A stretch of 64,000 nucleotides of DNA from MKUN01 sp964481425 (GTDB lineage Bacteria; Bacteroidota; Bacteroidia; Chitinophagales; Chitinophagaceae), in assembly GCA_964481425.1 (NCBI GenBank), contig CAYZTM010000003.1, forward strand, positions 62,001 through 126,000, read 5' to 3'. Positions within the stretch are counted from its first letter, which is position 1; every line of letters starts with the position of its first letter. Below the pieces are notes generated by a model. The model saw nothing but the letters and a program-made list of their open reading frames with translations, had not been told where the DNA came from and searched no databases. This document shows positions 34,618 through 44,724 of this stretch, in pieces. The position numbers and the translations under genes are program-made.

Positions 34618-35883
34618 CTACATAACCACCACCTGTACTGTATGCCGGGTTTTCTGCTCCAGCAGCACAACTTTATTTTTGGTCAGGTCGAAGAAAATCT
34701 CCGGGGTATAATGGCGTATGGTCAGCAAGCTGACATCTTCATTACGTAATACTTTATAGTTCACACTCAACTGCTCTATCAGTTTCTGCAGTTTATCCTC
34801 CCTCCTGTCCACGCAGGCCACAAAGCTGATGGCCGCATTCTGCATGAGGTTGATCTTGATGTTCAGTTCATGAAAAATATCGTAGATATCGCTCAGGTTA
34901 TCCTCTGTTATAAAAGAAAAATCTTTCGTGGTAGCCTGCACCAGTACCTGGTCCTGTTTCCATACTATGATAGGCGGATAAGCCGCATCGCGCACATCGT
35001 TCTGTATCCGGGTACCAGTAAGCTTGCGATCAAGGAAGCATTTTACGTATAGGGGTATGCCATTATTCTGCAGGGGCTTAATGGTCTTGGGATGTATCAC
35101 CTGCGCGCCATAGTAGGCCATTTCTATCACTTCATGATAGCTGATAGCTTCTATTTTTACCGTATCCTTAAAGAGCCTGGGATCCGCATTCAGCAGGCCC
35201 TCTACATCCTTCCATATGGTAACGGCATCCGCATATAACATGGCAGCCATCAGCGCCGCAGTATAGTCTGAACCTTCGCGGCCAAGGGTAACCGATGCAT
35301 TATCGGCAGTAGCGCCGATAAAGCCCTGGGTAAGTACATTCTTACCAGCAGCCAATAGCTTACCTACCACCTCCTGCGCACGCTTTTGGGAATAGTCGAT
35401 ATCTACTCTCGCATCGCGATAGACATCATCGGTACGCAGCACATCGCGCACATCCACCCACTCATAAGCATGGCCTTCCTGCTGCAGGTAAAAAGCCATG
35501 ATGCGGGTAGAGAGCAACTCACCGATACATACTACCTGGTCGTAAGAATAATCGAAGCGCTCAGCCTCAGCACCATCTATGCCCCACTGCAATTCTGTGA
35601 AGTACACATTCAAAGCCTCAACCGCAGCAGCATATTGTTTTTCATTCAGCAGGTCTTTTGCATAGTCCAGGTGCTGCTGCTCCAGCTTATGGGCCAGCTC
35701 TTTTGCATGGTCCTTATTACCGTTACAAGCTGCTATCACGATCTCTTCCAGCGCATTGGTGGTCTTACCCAATGCCGATATCACGGCAACAACAGGTTGC
35801 TGCGCCTCGCTGAATATGGGCAGTAAAGCCCGTGCCCTGTCCGGCGTTGCTATGGACGCCCCCCCGAATTTATATACCTGCAT
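34618..35883 (-). CDS. lysC: Aspartate kinase
   Basis: 421 residues. It starts MQVYKFGGASI (the KFGG motif that binds ATP and aspartate), with VVAVISALGKTTNALE near residue 32, GREGSDYTAALMAA near 210, VTIWKDVEGLLNADPR near 228 and EMAYYGAQVIHPKTIKPL near 262. Two ACT-type regulatory domains follow (about 300-421), which normally bind lysine or threonine for feedback inhibition. It catalyses the first step from aspartate to lysine, threonine and methionine. It is monofunctional, with no homoserine dehydrogenase fused. A TACTTTTG promoter element lies 13 bases upstream. Confidence 0.94.
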   Translation of the reverse strand: MQVYKFGGASIATPDRARALLPIFSEAQQPVVAVISALGKTTNALEEIVIAACNGNKDHAKELAHKLEQQHLDYAKDLLNEKQYAAAVEALNVYFTELQWGIDGAEAERFDYSYDQVVCIGELLSTRIMAFYLQQEGHAYEWVDVRDVLRTDDVYRDARVDIDYSQKRAQEVVGKLLAAGKNVLTQGFIGATADNASVTLGREGSDYTAALMAAMLYADAVTIWKDVEGLLNADPRLFKDTVKIEAISYHEVIEMAYYGAQVIHPKTIKPLQNNGIPLYVKCFLDRKLTGTRIQNDVRDAAYPPIIVWKQDQVLVQATTKDFSFITEDNLSDIYDIFHELNIKINLMQNAAISFVACVDRREDKLQKLIEQLSVNYKVLRNEDVSLLTIRHYTPEIFFDLTKNKVVLLEQKTRHTVQVVVM

Positions 35884-35896
35884 TTTTATAAAACCG

Positions 35897-35904
35897 CAAA
35901 AGTA
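35897..35904 (-). promoter_or_regulatory. TAnnTTTG -7 element for lysC
   Basis: TACTTTTG on the minus strand, 13 bases before the lysC ATG, so the leader would be under 10 bases. Confidence 0.5.
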
Positions 35905-35942
35905 ACGAGTAGCAAAGAAATATTAAGAAATAATTTTAGAGC

Positions 35943-37574
35943 TTACTCAAAGAGCTCTTCTTTGCTCTTGGGCCTCAATTCAGGCTTCCACATGAAACGG
36001 TCGAGGCGCAGGCCGGGAATATTGGCCTTCTCAAGCGGGGTAAAGACCTGGTGTGGCTTGTTGATCAGCAATATCTTATCCACCTCGCCATTCTTAAAGA
36101 ATACCTTCATAGTGTCGCTCTTTGCCTCCACTACCCCAAGGTATGCACCATCATCGTCTTTGGAGTAGTATATGCTTTGCGCATCAGGCGTTGCCAGCAT
36201 ATCATGCATTTCGCCTTTTACGAAGTTTGCGGTGATCGTCTCGCCCTGTACCTGGTCGTACATCTCTGCTTTATCCGGCCCTGACTGCGAAACGACAAAG
36301 GCCCTTTTGGGTACATACATTTTTTTCAGTGAGCTGCTGTCCGAATAAAGTAATATCGTGTCGCCGTTCACCTGGCTCTTTCGCGACCAGGCTATAGGAT
36401 CATACATCATGCGCACAACAGAATCCTGCTGGGAGTAGCTAATGCTGTCACAACGCCCCTGCAGTGAATCGGAGAAGATAAGCACATGGTGGAAACCGAT
36501 AAAATAACTCTTGCGGGTAGAATCGCGCTCAAGGACTGTGGTAGTGGAATCCACTACTTTCATTTCCACTTCTTTCCTGCCTTTCTTCACCTTTACCGTT
36601 TTGTATTGGACAATACTATCTTCCGGTTTCGGTATAGGGAAAGAATAAAAGGTATCGGCCCTGATATAAAGACTGTCATTGTCACGTACCTGCTTCAATA
36701 CCGGCTTGATGATGGCCAGCATCTGTTTCTTTTTCTCATTGTACCAGGCATGGCCGCAGTACATGGTGCTGCGACGCTCAGAGTCTATGATAATGGCTTT
36801 ACCTGCAGCTTCACCCATGCCGGTTATCTTACTGTAGTTAATGGTATCGGCCTCAATGTACTGGCCCTCGTTATAGATGGATGAGCGGCCTTTGAAATGG
36901 GCTACTTCATTTTTGCTGTCATAAGAACCATCACAGGTATGTAAGACTGCTTTATCATTCGTGACTACGGAACAGGAATAAAACTCGATTATGTCCGTCT
37001 CTGTATAGTAACCAAGATCGTCAGAAGTAATCTCCGTGTGGGGCTGGTTCACCAGCACATTGTGTATGAAACGCGCATACTTCGTCTTGCCATTGTAATT
37101 GCCCTCGTCGCTTGATACGGTAGTGGAGTCGCTCTGTAAGGTACCACCCTGGCTATACACGCCATATTTGTTGCCTACATCATAAGTAAGGTCTTCCGTC
37201 CATAGGGTATTTTTGCCATCAGTCAGCTTTACATTGCCTTTCATGTAGGCCATCTTATTACTACCGGTGTAGCGCATATAATCGCTCTCACCTTCCGTGC
37301 CACCCTGCTGTACGATACGCACATTACCAAATGCCTCTATATTGTTGTTCGACTTGTAGAGATAAGCGCTGTCGCAGTACATAAGGTCAGTACCCTGGCG
37401 AAACTGCACCTCACCTATGAATTTGAATACATCGCCGGAATCTGTCTCCACATGCACCAGCGAGTTATTATGCAATACGTCTATCAGTATCTTATCATCT
37501 TTTTTCTGCTGCGCTATTGCTGTAACAGAAAAAAGCTGCCCCAGGATGCATATCCATACGATATACAGCTTCAT
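35943..37574 (-). CDS. OstA/LptA-like envelope protein
   Basis: 543 residues from the ATG at 37574, which gives a signal peptide (KLYIVWICILGQLFSVTAIAQ). An upstream in-frame TTG is less likely. The protein is built from OstA/LptA-type beta strands in which 'DS..Y.y..n..ieafGnVri' and 'y....k.ay.kGnVkltDgkntLwte' recur over residues 25-260. This is the beta-jellyroll that carries LPS across the periplasm in LptA/LptD. Bacteroidota OstA-like proteins of this length are thought to act in the same bridge. It follows the MlaD-like gene by 59 bases, giving an envelope lipid-traffic pair. The C-terminal part (about 300-543) is not assigned. Confidence 0.8.
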   Translation of the reverse strand: MKLYIVWICILGQLFSVTAIAQQKKDDKILIDVLHNNSLVHVETDSGDVFKFIGEVQFRQGTDLMYCDSAYLYKSNNNIEAFGNVRIVQQGGTEGESDYMRYTGSNKMAYMKGNVKLTDGKNTLWTEDLTYDVGNKYGVYSQGGTLQSDSTTVSSDEGNYNGKTKYARFIHNVLVNQPHTEITSDDLGYYTETDIIEFYSCSVVTNDKAVLHTCDGSYDSKNEVAHFKGRSSIYNEGQYIEADTINYSKITGMGEAAGKAIIIDSERRSTMYCGHAWYNEKKKQMLAIIKPVLKQVRDNDSLYIRADTFYSFPIPKPEDSIVQYKTVKVKKGRKEVEMKVVDSTTTVLERDSTRKSYFIGFHHVLIFSDSLQGRCDSISYSQQDSVVRMMYDPIAWSRKSQVNGDTILLYSDSSSLKKMYVPKRAFVVSQSGPDKAEMYDQVQGETITANFVKGEMHDMLATPDAQSIYYSKDDDGAYLGVVEAKSDTMKVFFKNGEVDKILLINKPHQVFTPLEKANIPGLRLDRFMWKPELRPKSKEELFE

Positions 37575-37633
37575 TGTAAAAAATGACCGGGGAATACTCA
37601 AATCCTTTGAATTATTATTTAGAATTACCGCGT

Positions 37634-38578
37634 TTAGTCTTTACGCTTTTTGCCAAAGATAGTAACGTTTATGTATCGGGAAGGGTGTGTCTGCAGGTCA
37701 TTCACCAGGCCATTCAGTGACTTCAGGGTCTCTGTAAGGTTATTATATAACTGTTTATCATTAACCGCCATGCCCAATGAGCCCTGGTTATTATTTATTT
37801 TATCCATCACCTGTTTCAACTCTGTTGCTGCAGATTTCAATTCATTTACAGTCTGTTCTACAGGCGCTTTAGCCAGGTTATCTGTGGTGGTTTTAGCATT
37901 ATCTATAATACGGCTTATTTTCTCGTTGTTATTAGCGAGGTTGCCTGTAATGCTGTTGGCGTTGTCGATCACAGAAGCCAGCTCATCGCTCTTGCTGTTC
38001 AGGCTACCTGAGAAATTCTTCAGGTTCCTCATGGTCACATCCAGCGATGCTATAGTGCTGTTCAGCCTTTGCTTGGTGGAATCGTTCAGGATATCGTTGA
38101 TGCCGATAAGGGCTGTATCCAGCTTACCCACGGCGTGACGCACATCTTCTATCAGGGGGGTTAGCTCTACAGAGAGGTTATCCAATATCCCTCCCTCTAC
38201 TTTTGCAGGTAGTTCGCCCTCATTCTCCACTTCTTTTGCTCCATTGCCCAGAGCCAGACTAATGGCTTTGGTACCCAACAGGTCGGACGATATCAGCTTT
38301 GCAACCGTACCTTCCATCACTTTCACCTTTTTACTGACAGATATTTCTACGCGTACTTTATTGTTTATCAGCCTGATATCGGATACACGGCCAACCGACA
38401 TGCCCTTTACCTGCACCGCAGCAGAAGACTGCAGGCCCTGCACATTATCGAACTGGCAGGTATATTTATTTTCACCGGAAAACACATTGGCACCCTTTAA
38501 AAAATAAAACCCTGCAAAAAATATAAATATCGCCGACGTAACCAATATGCCTATCCTTACTTCTTTGGACATCTTCAT
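37634..38578 (-). CDS. MlaD/MCE-domain protein
   Basis: 314 residues. An N-terminal membrane anchor (IGILVTSAIFIFFAGFYFLKG) is followed by one MCE domain (about 38-115: YTCQFDNVQGLQSSAAVQVKGMSVGRVSDIRL ... KLISSDLLGTKAISLALG, given here in parts). A long region with repeated Asn/Ser-rich heptads (about 150-300) is predicted to be coiled coil. MCE proteins form hexameric rings that pass phospholipids between membranes, together with an MlaE permease and MlaF ATPase. A related MlaE-like permease is encoded 16 kb away at 54.3-55.0 kb. No MlaF is in the window. Confidence 0.85.
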   Translation of the reverse strand: MKMSKEVRIGILVTSAIFIFFAGFYFLKGANVFSGENKYTCQFDNVQGLQSSAAVQVKGMSVGRVSDIRLINNKVRVEISVSKKVKVMEGTVAKLISSDLLGTKAISLALGNGAKEVENEGELPAKVEGGILDNLSVELTPLIEDVRHAVGKLDTALIGINDILNDSTKQRLNSTIASLDVTMRNLKNFSGSLNSKSDELASVIDNANSITGNLANNNEKISRIIDNAKTTTDNLAKAPVEQTVNELKSAATELKQVMDKINNNQGSLGMAVNDKQLYNNLTETLKSLNGLVNDLQTHPSRYINVTIFGKKRKD

Positions 38579-38609
38579 AAGCCCTGATTTCTAGTGTTCC
38601 TATTAGTGG

Positions 38610-38617
38610 CAAAAGTA
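38610..38617 (-). promoter_or_regulatory. TAnnTTTG -7 element for the MlaD-like gene
   Basis: TACTTTTG on the minus strand, 31 bases before the start codon at 38578. A TTG lies upstream at a shorter than ideal distance. Confidence 0.45.
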
Positions 38618-38706
38618 ATAAAAAGGCCGGCAATCTATCCCGGCTCTTCTATTCCAATCATTAAACGAATATCACGAAACAAATATCATGCCCGCCATTT
38701 TGGCAC

Positions 38707-41700
38707 TTAAAAATCTGTGCCTAATGAGAAGTACCATATAGGTTTCTTACGACCGTCAATATTCCATGCAGCGTCAAGACGCATGAAATAACCTAACAAT
38801 GTGGTACGCAAACCTGCACCATAACCTAAACCAAATTGTTTGCTACCCGGTACGCTCAGGCTCAGCGTTACATTATTAAGCTGCCCGGGGTTGGTACTAT
38901 AAGGGGTAGGGAACACGTAAGTGCGTGCCGTATTTTCGGCATTAGGCACAAAGCCAGTCCATGCCGAACCGGCATCGGCAAAACCTATTAACTGCAGATT
39001 CTTAAGTATCGAAGATTGTACCGGGCGCTTGAGGAAAGTGCCCAGTATAGGCACCCTTATCTCTGTATTGACCACGCCGTAGTTGTTGCCATTGAAAGAA
39101 TTCTGCTCATAACCCCGCAGGTTGGTTGCTAAAGCCTGGAAGGCATAGGTATCGCTGCTGCTGGATGGAACGTAGTTGGCATACTGCGGATTGATCCAGT
39201 TATCCACTCCGCCCAGGTAATACAATATCTTCTGCTTGCCACCGGAGTGTGCGTAGCCTAAGCGGGCGCCAAATGTAATATGCTTGTATAGAGGGGTATA
39301 ATACCTGAAGTCGGCACCGGCATTATAACCGCCACCCACACCGTTATTAAAGCCGTACAAGTACTCTCCGAAGAATTTGTAACGGAAACCCTTACGAATA
39401 TTTATCTCCGGGCTGATCGTGTTATCAAATACATATTCTACCCTGCTCAGGCCCCAGTATTGTTTTTTGTTAGGTATATCATATGTAAGGCTGAGTGTAT
39501 CCTCAGATTTGAAATTAAGCACATCCTGCCGCAGGCCAAGGTTCATGCGCACGCTTCTCCTGCGGTCAAAGGGATAGCTGGCAGAGCCTTGTACCATATT
39601 GGTAACCACTTTACCCAACTGCTGTTTTTGCAATATAGGCCTGTTGCTGCTATCGGTATAGGTGACATTATAATTCTGGAATGTTTCCGTATGCAGGAAA
39701 AGCAGCCCCCAGTCGACACGGCGTGAGAAGTTCTGGTACTGCAGGAAGTAGGTGAGCCCCGAGAAATTGATCGGTATCCGGAAGCCGCCGGTAAAACGAT
39801 GATCTTCCATCAGGTCATTAAGGCTAACAGTTATCATACCACCCAGCGAGGGATTGGTATATTGGCCACCCCCTGCCTGGTATGATTGGTATTGCGTAAA
39901 GAGCACACTATTATCCACCTTAACAGAGAAGAAATCGGGCTTGAAGCTGAGCATATATGGCTTTGGCCTCATCTTAAGGTAAGTACTATCCGGCCCGGTA
40001 CTGGTATCCTCATCGACATCAGGCATCATAGGCCCAACAGTATCTTCTTTCTGTACTACCGTATTATTGTTCGTTTGGTCTGTATTGCTGTTGTTCGCCT
40101 CGTCGCCAAACTCGCTCTGGAATGTATTACCGCTCTTTATCAGCGGTTCGTAATGGTTATCACTTACGTTGTAGTAGTCCATGGCAGAATCCATGAACGA
40201 GGTATTGCTGGCCGGCAGGTTGGGGGCAGGCTGTCCTAATGTAGTATGCGGCAGTGTTACCGGTGCGTTCACATCAGGAATGTTCAGCTTGCCATAATAT
40301 ACAATATAGTTTTTGCCCGACTGCAATACATCGGCTACCTGGTTGCTGGCAGGAGTATATTGGTGACTGATGAGATTCTGCGGGTAGTTGGTTACCGGTA
40401 TAGCTATGGCAGAATCCATATTATGTACATCGCGGCCAAATACTACCACGTATTTGTTACGGATACCGCTGCTGTCATAGAGGTACGCAAAATTATCCGA
40501 CCCGTATTGGATGGGCTGCGTAATAGTACCTTTGGTGACATCCGTTATATGTGAGCACTGGAGCAGTTCGCGCCGCTTGGTCTTGGTATCGTAGAAATAA
40601 ACGTTCATGGGGCCTGTAGGCAGCTCATTTACCTCCATGGGCACATCAAGATTGGGCTTCGGCCTGTTTGAGAGGAAGAGTATCCCTCTGCGAGAACCAC
40701 CGCTGATAAAGAAGGGCTCTATGTCATCCCATGGATCGTTGGTGATGTAGGTAAGCCGGGAACCCCTGATAGTGAATGAAAAGAGATCGGTCTGGCTGCG
40801 CCTCGTAGCGGAGAACACCAATTTGTCGTCCTCTTCCATGAATGCCATACCCAGCACACGATCGAACCTGTTCTTCGGGATAACATAGTTCAGCACTTTA
40901 GCCTTCAGGGCATCATATATGCGCAGGCGGGTTTGTGTGCCTTTACGGTACATGATGGCCAGCTTATAGCCATTGTTCGACCAGGCCAGCAGTGGATAAT
41001 TGGGGTCGGGTTGTTCGTTATAATCCAGTGCACCGCCTTCCAGCAGCAACGACTTGTTTTGCTCGTCCTTTGTATTCTGTATGTACACCTTATACTCCCC
41101 ATCGCGCCAGGATACATACGCAACATCCTTGCCCCTTGGCGACACCCTGATATTGCGTATCTCGGTATTGTTCTTAGGCACAGGTATCTTTATTAATATC
41201 TTGTTGCTGTCCGGCTCTTCAGACCTGAGTGCATCATCTGCATAAACCGACTTATAGAAAGCGATACAGCTATCATAAGCCTTGGTCACCTTCATGCCCA
41301 ATATCATTTTGGTACTCTGGTTCAGGCTGGTCTTTAGCTGCATGGTGTACAGCAGGTTCTTTACATTATTATCTCCGTAGTTCGCGAAAACGAATTTCCA
41401 GAAGGCCTTACCGGCTAATTCAGGATACTGTTCGCCCAGGTCATGGAAATTAGCTTTAGGCCTTGCCTCAAGAATGTTCTTCCACTGGCTGTTAGCATCA
41501 GCATCCCAGCCATCCACCAGGTAGGCTATAAATCCAGAGGTGGTCCATGCAGGCAGGTTCAGCAACACTGCATTCTTTACCATCTGCCTGAAGTTCTCAC
41601 CAAATATCATGCGCTCCATCACCACATGGGCCATACCCGAGCGCAGTTGCCGCCTCAGGTCGGTATGAACGCCGGTATAGTACACTACCAATTTATCGCC

Positions 41701-42090
41701 AACCAGGTCAACCGTACCACCGGCATTATTGTCCTGTTCATGGTCGTCATTTTTCAGGCCTACATTGGTCTGGCGGTATTCGTCGTACGAATTGTAAACA
41801 ATGATGTTGAAGCGTTTGGGAAACTGCCCGCCCAGTTTACGTTCCACGACGCTGATGTCGTTCTCGGCCTGCTCAGCCACGTAACGGGCCAACTTGCGGC
41901 CTGCCGCATCGTAGTGATATACCCTGAAATGCTTGGTATCGTAATAGCGCCAACTGAACTTGCGGTACTGCACCCTGTTCTGCCCAAAGGTCTCGAGGTA
42001 GGTTTGCGCATGCGTGGTGGTAGCCAGCATACTGCAAACGGCAGCAGCAACTACAGTAATGGCACGTAGGAGTTTTGGTATATTGCTCAT
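38707..42090 (-). CDS. Large TolB-like propeller plus BamA/TamA-like outer-membrane protein
   Basis: 1127 residues with a signal peptide ending ...ATTTHAQ. Residues about 40-280 resemble the peptidase-MA-like N-terminal module of such proteins (FRVYHYDAAGRKLARYVAEQAE) but lack a HExxH zinc site. A TolB/WD40-like propeller follows (about 295-610, repeats such as SPRGKDVAYVSWRDGEYKVYI). A low-complexity acidic linker (about 665-700, TDQTNNNTVVQKEDTVG) leads into a C-terminal 16-strand Omp85-type barrel (about 740-1127) ending WYFSLGTDF with the terminal aromatic. It is presumably an outer-membrane assembly or secretion factor found in Bacteroidota. The substrate is unknown. Confidence 0.75.
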   Translation of the reverse strand: MSNIPKLLRAITVVAAAVCSMLATTTHAQTYLETFGQNRVQYRKFSWRYYDTKHFRVYHYDAAGRKLARYVAEQAENDISVVERKLGGQFPKRFNIIVYNSYDEYRQTNVGLKNDDHEQDNNAGGTVDLVGDKLVVYYTGVHTDLRRQLRSGMAHVVMERMIFGENFRQMVKNAVLLNLPAWTTSGFIAYLVDGWDADANSQWKNILEARPKANFHDLGEQYPELAGKAFWKFVFANYGDNNVKNLLYTMQLKTSLNQSTKMILGMKVTKAYDSCIAFYKSVYADDALRSEEPDSNKILIKIPVPKNNTEIRNIRVSPRGKDVAYVSWRDGEYKVYIQNTKDEQNKSLLLEGGALDYNEQPDPNYPLLAWSNNGYKLAIMYRKGTQTRLRIYDALKAKVLNYVIPKNRFDRVLGMAFMEEDDKLVFSATRRSQTDLFSFTIRGSRLTYITNDPWDDIEPFFISGGSRRGILFLSNRPKPNLDVPMEVNELPTGPMNVYFYDTKTKRRELLQCSHITDVTKGTITQPIQYGSDNFAYLYDSSGIRNKYVVVFGRDVHNMDSAIAIPVTNYPQNLISHQYTPASNQVADVLQSGKNYIVYYGKLNIPDVNAPVTLPHTTLGQPAPNLPASNTSFMDSAMDYYNVSDNHYEPLIKSGNTFQSEFGDEANNSNTDQTNNNTVVQKEDTVGPMMPDVDEDTSTGPDSTYLKMRPKPYMLSFKPDFFSVKVDNSVLFTQYQSYQAGGGQYTNPSLGGMITVSLNDLMEDHRFTGGFRIPINFSGLTYFLQYQNFSRRVDWGLLFLHTETFQNYNVTYTDSSNRPILQKQQLGKVVTNMVQGSASYPFDRRRSVRMNLGLRQDVLNFKSEDTLSLTYDIPNKKQYWGLSRVEYVFDNTISPEINIRKGFRYKFFGEYLYGFNNGVGGGYNAGADFRYYTPLYKHITFGARLGYAHSGGKQKILYYLGGVDNWINPQYANYVPSSSSDTYAFQALATNLRGYEQNSFNGNNYGVVNTEIRVPILGTFLKRPVQSSILKNLQLIGFADAGSAWTGFVPNAENTARTYVFPTPYSTNPGQLNNVTLSLSVPGSKQFGLGYGAGLRTTLLGYFMRLDAAWNIDGRKKPIWYFSLGTDF

Positions 42091-42151
42091 GTCTTATACA
42101 GTGTTTGTCACGTTTTCTACGTGTAAATGTCAACCATTTGCTGTATCGGCT

Positions 42152-42159
42152 TATGTTTG
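42152..42159 (+). promoter_or_regulatory. TAnnTTTG -7 element for the MBL-fold gene
   Basis: TATGTTTG, 33 bases before the start codon at 42193, in the divergent region between two genes. Confidence 0.45.
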
Positions 42160-42192
42160 CATTCTAAATTTACAGAAAATTTCATTACCAGC

Positions 42193-42831
42193 ATGTTACA
42201 ATTAAAGGCTTTCACCTTCAATGCCTTCCAGGAAAACACTTACCTCATTATTAACGCTAAAAAGCGTTGCTGGATTGTGGACCCCGGTATGTATGAGCAA
42301 AGCGAAGTTATACAGCTTAACCAATATATAGCAACCAACGGGCTGCAACCTGTGGCCATCATCAATACCCATTGCCACCTCGACCATATATTTGGCGTTC
42401 AGGCACTTAAGGGCCAATACAATATACCCTTCGGCATACATGAAAAAGACCTGCCCGTACTCAAAGGGGCCCCGGCATCGGCCGTAATATTTGGCTTTGA
42501 GGCCATAAGCGCCCCGGTACCTGACTTTTTCATCAAAGAGGGAGAACCACTGCAACTGGACGATGAAATACTGGAAGTACGCTTTACCCCCGGTCATTCA
42601 CCCGGCAGCATCGTGTTCTACTACCCCGCAGGCGGCTGGTGTATCGGGGGCGATGTACTGTTCAACGGGAGTATAGGCCGCACAGACCTGCCGGGTGGCA
42701 ATTTCGATACACTCATCAACAGCATTCGCAGCCAGTTGTTCAGTCTACCGCCGGAGACCATCGTGCTGCCGGGGCATGGACCGGCCACTACCGTCGCCCA
42801 GGAGATGGAACACAACCCCTTCCTCCAGTAG
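42193..42831 (+). CDS. MBL-fold metallo-hydrolase (glyoxalase II-like)
   Basis: 212 residues from the ATG at 42193 (MLQLKAFTFNAFQENTYLI). The zinc-binding signature THCHLDH (HxHxDH) lies near residue 60, with further ligands in TPGHSPGSIVFY near 137, GGDVLFNGSIGRTDLPG near 155 and LPGHGPATTVAQE near 195. This short form without the C-terminal glyoxalase II domain is common. Family members hydrolyse S-lactoylglutathione-like thioesters or act as persulfide dioxygenases, and the substrate cannot be told here. It stands alone after a promoter element. Confidence 0.88.
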   Translation: MLQLKAFTFNAFQENTYLIINAKKRCWIVDPGMYEQSEVIQLNQYIATNGLQPVAIINTHCHLDHIFGVQALKGQYNIPFGIHEKDLPVLKGAPASAVIFGFEAISAPVPDFFIKEGEPLQLDDEILEVRFTPGHSPGSIVFYYPAGGWCIGGDVLFNGSIGRTDLPGGNFDTLINSIRSQLFSLPPETIVLPGHGPATTVAQEMEHNPFLQ

Positions 42832-42928
42832 GCAGTTTAACACAATCTTATACGCCATTTAACGGAGTTTTGACACCGCCCGGCTTCGCCTGTGGGTAAT
42901 TTCGCTTTCAAACAAAATCTTTATAGAA

Positions 42929-43894
42929 ATGAAAGCATATATCATCCCATCGCTCGCATTGTCTTTATGCCTTCTTGCTTTCACAGGCAATGCCCAGAGC
43001 AAACAAAGGTCCCAACAGGACAGCAAATCGTATGAGAAAGAGACCATGGTGATCCGCAAGAATGGAAAAACCGTGGTAGAGATCAAAAACGGTAAAGTGT
43101 ACGTGGACGGAGAAATGGTAGCCAACGCCAATGACCACAGCGCCGACAAGGTGAATAAGAAGATCATTATAGATGGTAATGACGATGGCAGCCTCTCCTT
43201 CTTTGGCGACAGCGGGCCGGACAAGAGCAACCGCGCCATGCTGGGCGTACTTACCGACCCTAAAGCAAAAGATAACGGGGCCTATATACAGCGCGTAACA
43301 CCAAACAGCGCAGCCGATAAAGCAGGCCTCCGTGCAGATGATGTAGTGACCGCCATAGATGGCAAACGCATCAACAGCGCCGATGAATTAGTTGAGACCA
43401 TTGGCAAACACAAAGCCGGCGACCGGATCAGCATCACTTACAGCCGCGAGGGCAAAGTAAAGGGCACTAATGCAGAGCTGGGCCAGGCAGGCCCTGAAAG
43501 CATGGCCCGCATGTTCCGTTTCGGGCCGGGCGGCAATGGCATGGAAGACTTCGACATACCCAACCCGATGATGCAGCCATTTGCATTCGATGCGGCTAAT
43601 GAGCCATTTGCGCCTACACCTAAGCTGGGCATCAGTGCCGAAGAGCGCGCAGATGGCAGTGGCATCATGGTACGCGATGTAAAACCGGGCAGCCCTGCTG
43701 CGGAGGCCGGCCTGCAAAAAGATGATATCATTACCCGCTTCAACAATGAAAAGGTGCACTCCATTGATGATCTGCAGTATATGCTGCGTGAGCTACATGA
43801 GGGTGGAGATGCCACACTGCAATACAAACGGGAGGGCAGGAATATGAGCGCTAATGTATCGTTCCCCAGGCAAGTGAGGAGTAAAGACCTTTAG
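42929..43894 (+). CDS. Secreted protein with two PDZ domains
   Basis: 321 residues. The signal peptide ends ...LAFTGNAQ. A charged region with VVEIKNGKVYVDGEMV follows. The first PDZ (about 103-190) shows AYIQRVTPNSAADKAGLRADDVVTAIDGKRI. The second (about 228-312) shows IMVRDVKPGSPAAEAGLQKDDIITRFNNEKV. No protease domain is attached, unlike HtrA/DegP with the same PDZ pair. It may be a periplasmic adaptor that presents substrates or binds C-termini of envelope proteins. A terminator follows, so it is a single-gene unit. Confidence 0.82.
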   Translation: MKAYIIPSLALSLCLLAFTGNAQSKQRSQQDSKSYEKETMVIRKNGKTVVEIKNGKVYVDGEMVANANDHSADKVNKKIIIDGNDDGSLSFFGDSGPDKSNRAMLGVLTDPKAKDNGAYIQRVTPNSAADKAGLRADDVVTAIDGKRINSADELVETIGKHKAGDRISITYSREGKVKGTNAELGQAGPESMARMFRFGPGGNGMEDFDIPNPMMQPFAFDAANEPFAPTPKLGISAEERADGSGIMVRDVKPGSPAAEAGLQKDDIITRFNNEKVHSIDDLQYMLRELHEGGDATLQYKREGRNMSANVSFPRQVRSKDL

Positions 43895-43920
43895 TAGTTT
43901 CACGCAAACCCATATAGTGT

Positions 43921-43950
43921 AAGGCTGCGCATACGCAGCCTTTTATTTTT
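43921..43950 (+). terminator. Terminator of the PDZ-protein gene
   Basis: AAGGCTGCG pairs with CGCAGCCTT around a 4-base loop, followed by TTATTTTT. Confidence 0.82.
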
Positions 43951-44014
43951 GTCTTTATACCGCAAGCATAATTTGCAGGCATAATTTATTAGCTAACTTT
44001 ATCAAACATTCCCG

Positions 44015-44626
44015 ATGTTAGTACGTATCCATCCCGACGATCCGCAGCCACGATTAATAAAACAGGTGGCCGACTGCCTGAGAAACGGCGGGGTGATCAT
44101 CTACCCTACCGATACCATATACGGGCTGGGATGCGATATCTTTCACACCGAGGCAGTGACACGTATATGCCGTATCAAAGGCATTGACCCCAAAAAGTCG
44201 CACTTCTCTTTCGTGTGCAGCGGGCTGGAACACCTTGGTGACTATACCAAAAGCGTAGATAAGTCCATCTTCAGACTACTGAAAGCATCCCTGCCCGGGC
44301 CATACACCTTTATACTGGAGGCCAGCAGGCAGGTACCAAAAATGCTTAAGGCCAAACGTGATACCGTAGGCATACGCGTACCGGACAATAACATCTGCAG
44401 GATGCTGGTGGAAGAACTGGAACACCCCATCATGAGCACATCACTACCGATGGATGGTGACGTGGAATATTATACCGACCCCGAGCTGATGGAAGAACAA
44501 TTCGGGAAGCTGGTGGATATGGTCATAGACGGCGGCCATGGCGGCATCATCCCCTCTACAGTCATTGACTGCACCGATGGCGCACCGGAACTTATCAGGG
44601 CAGGAGCGGGAGTTTTCGAGCCGTGA
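44015..44626 (+). CDS. L-threonylcarbamoyladenylate synthase (TsaC/YrdC/Sua5 family)
   Basis: 203 residues of the YrdC domain. PTDTIYGLGCDIFHTEAVTRICRIKGIDPKKSH (in parts, near residues 34-67) contains the conserved Thr/Lys pocket, and GPYTFILEASRQVPKML near 92 and IMSTSLPMDGD near 140 complete it. It uses threonine, bicarbonate and ATP to make threonylcarbamoyl-AMP for the t6A37 modification of tRNAs reading ANN codons. The KKSHFSF stretch places it in the short bacterial group without the Sua5 C-terminal domain. Confidence 0.88.
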   Translation: MLVRIHPDDPQPRLIKQVADCLRNGGVIIYPTDTIYGLGCDIFHTEAVTRICRIKGIDPKKSHFSFVCSGLEHLGDYTKSVDKSIFRLLKASLPGPYTFILEASRQVPKMLKAKRDTVGIRVPDNNICRMLVEELEHPIMSTSLPMDGDVEYYTDPELMEEQFGKLVDMVIDGGHGGIIPSTVIDCTDGAPELIRAGAGVFEP

Positions 44627-44724
44627 TGCGGTTCACCGACTGACAAGTCTATCCCATCGAAGATGTTCCCGCGCTACCTGTTTCCTGTCTTACCATTATC
44701 TTTACTCCTTTAAGGAAACACCTA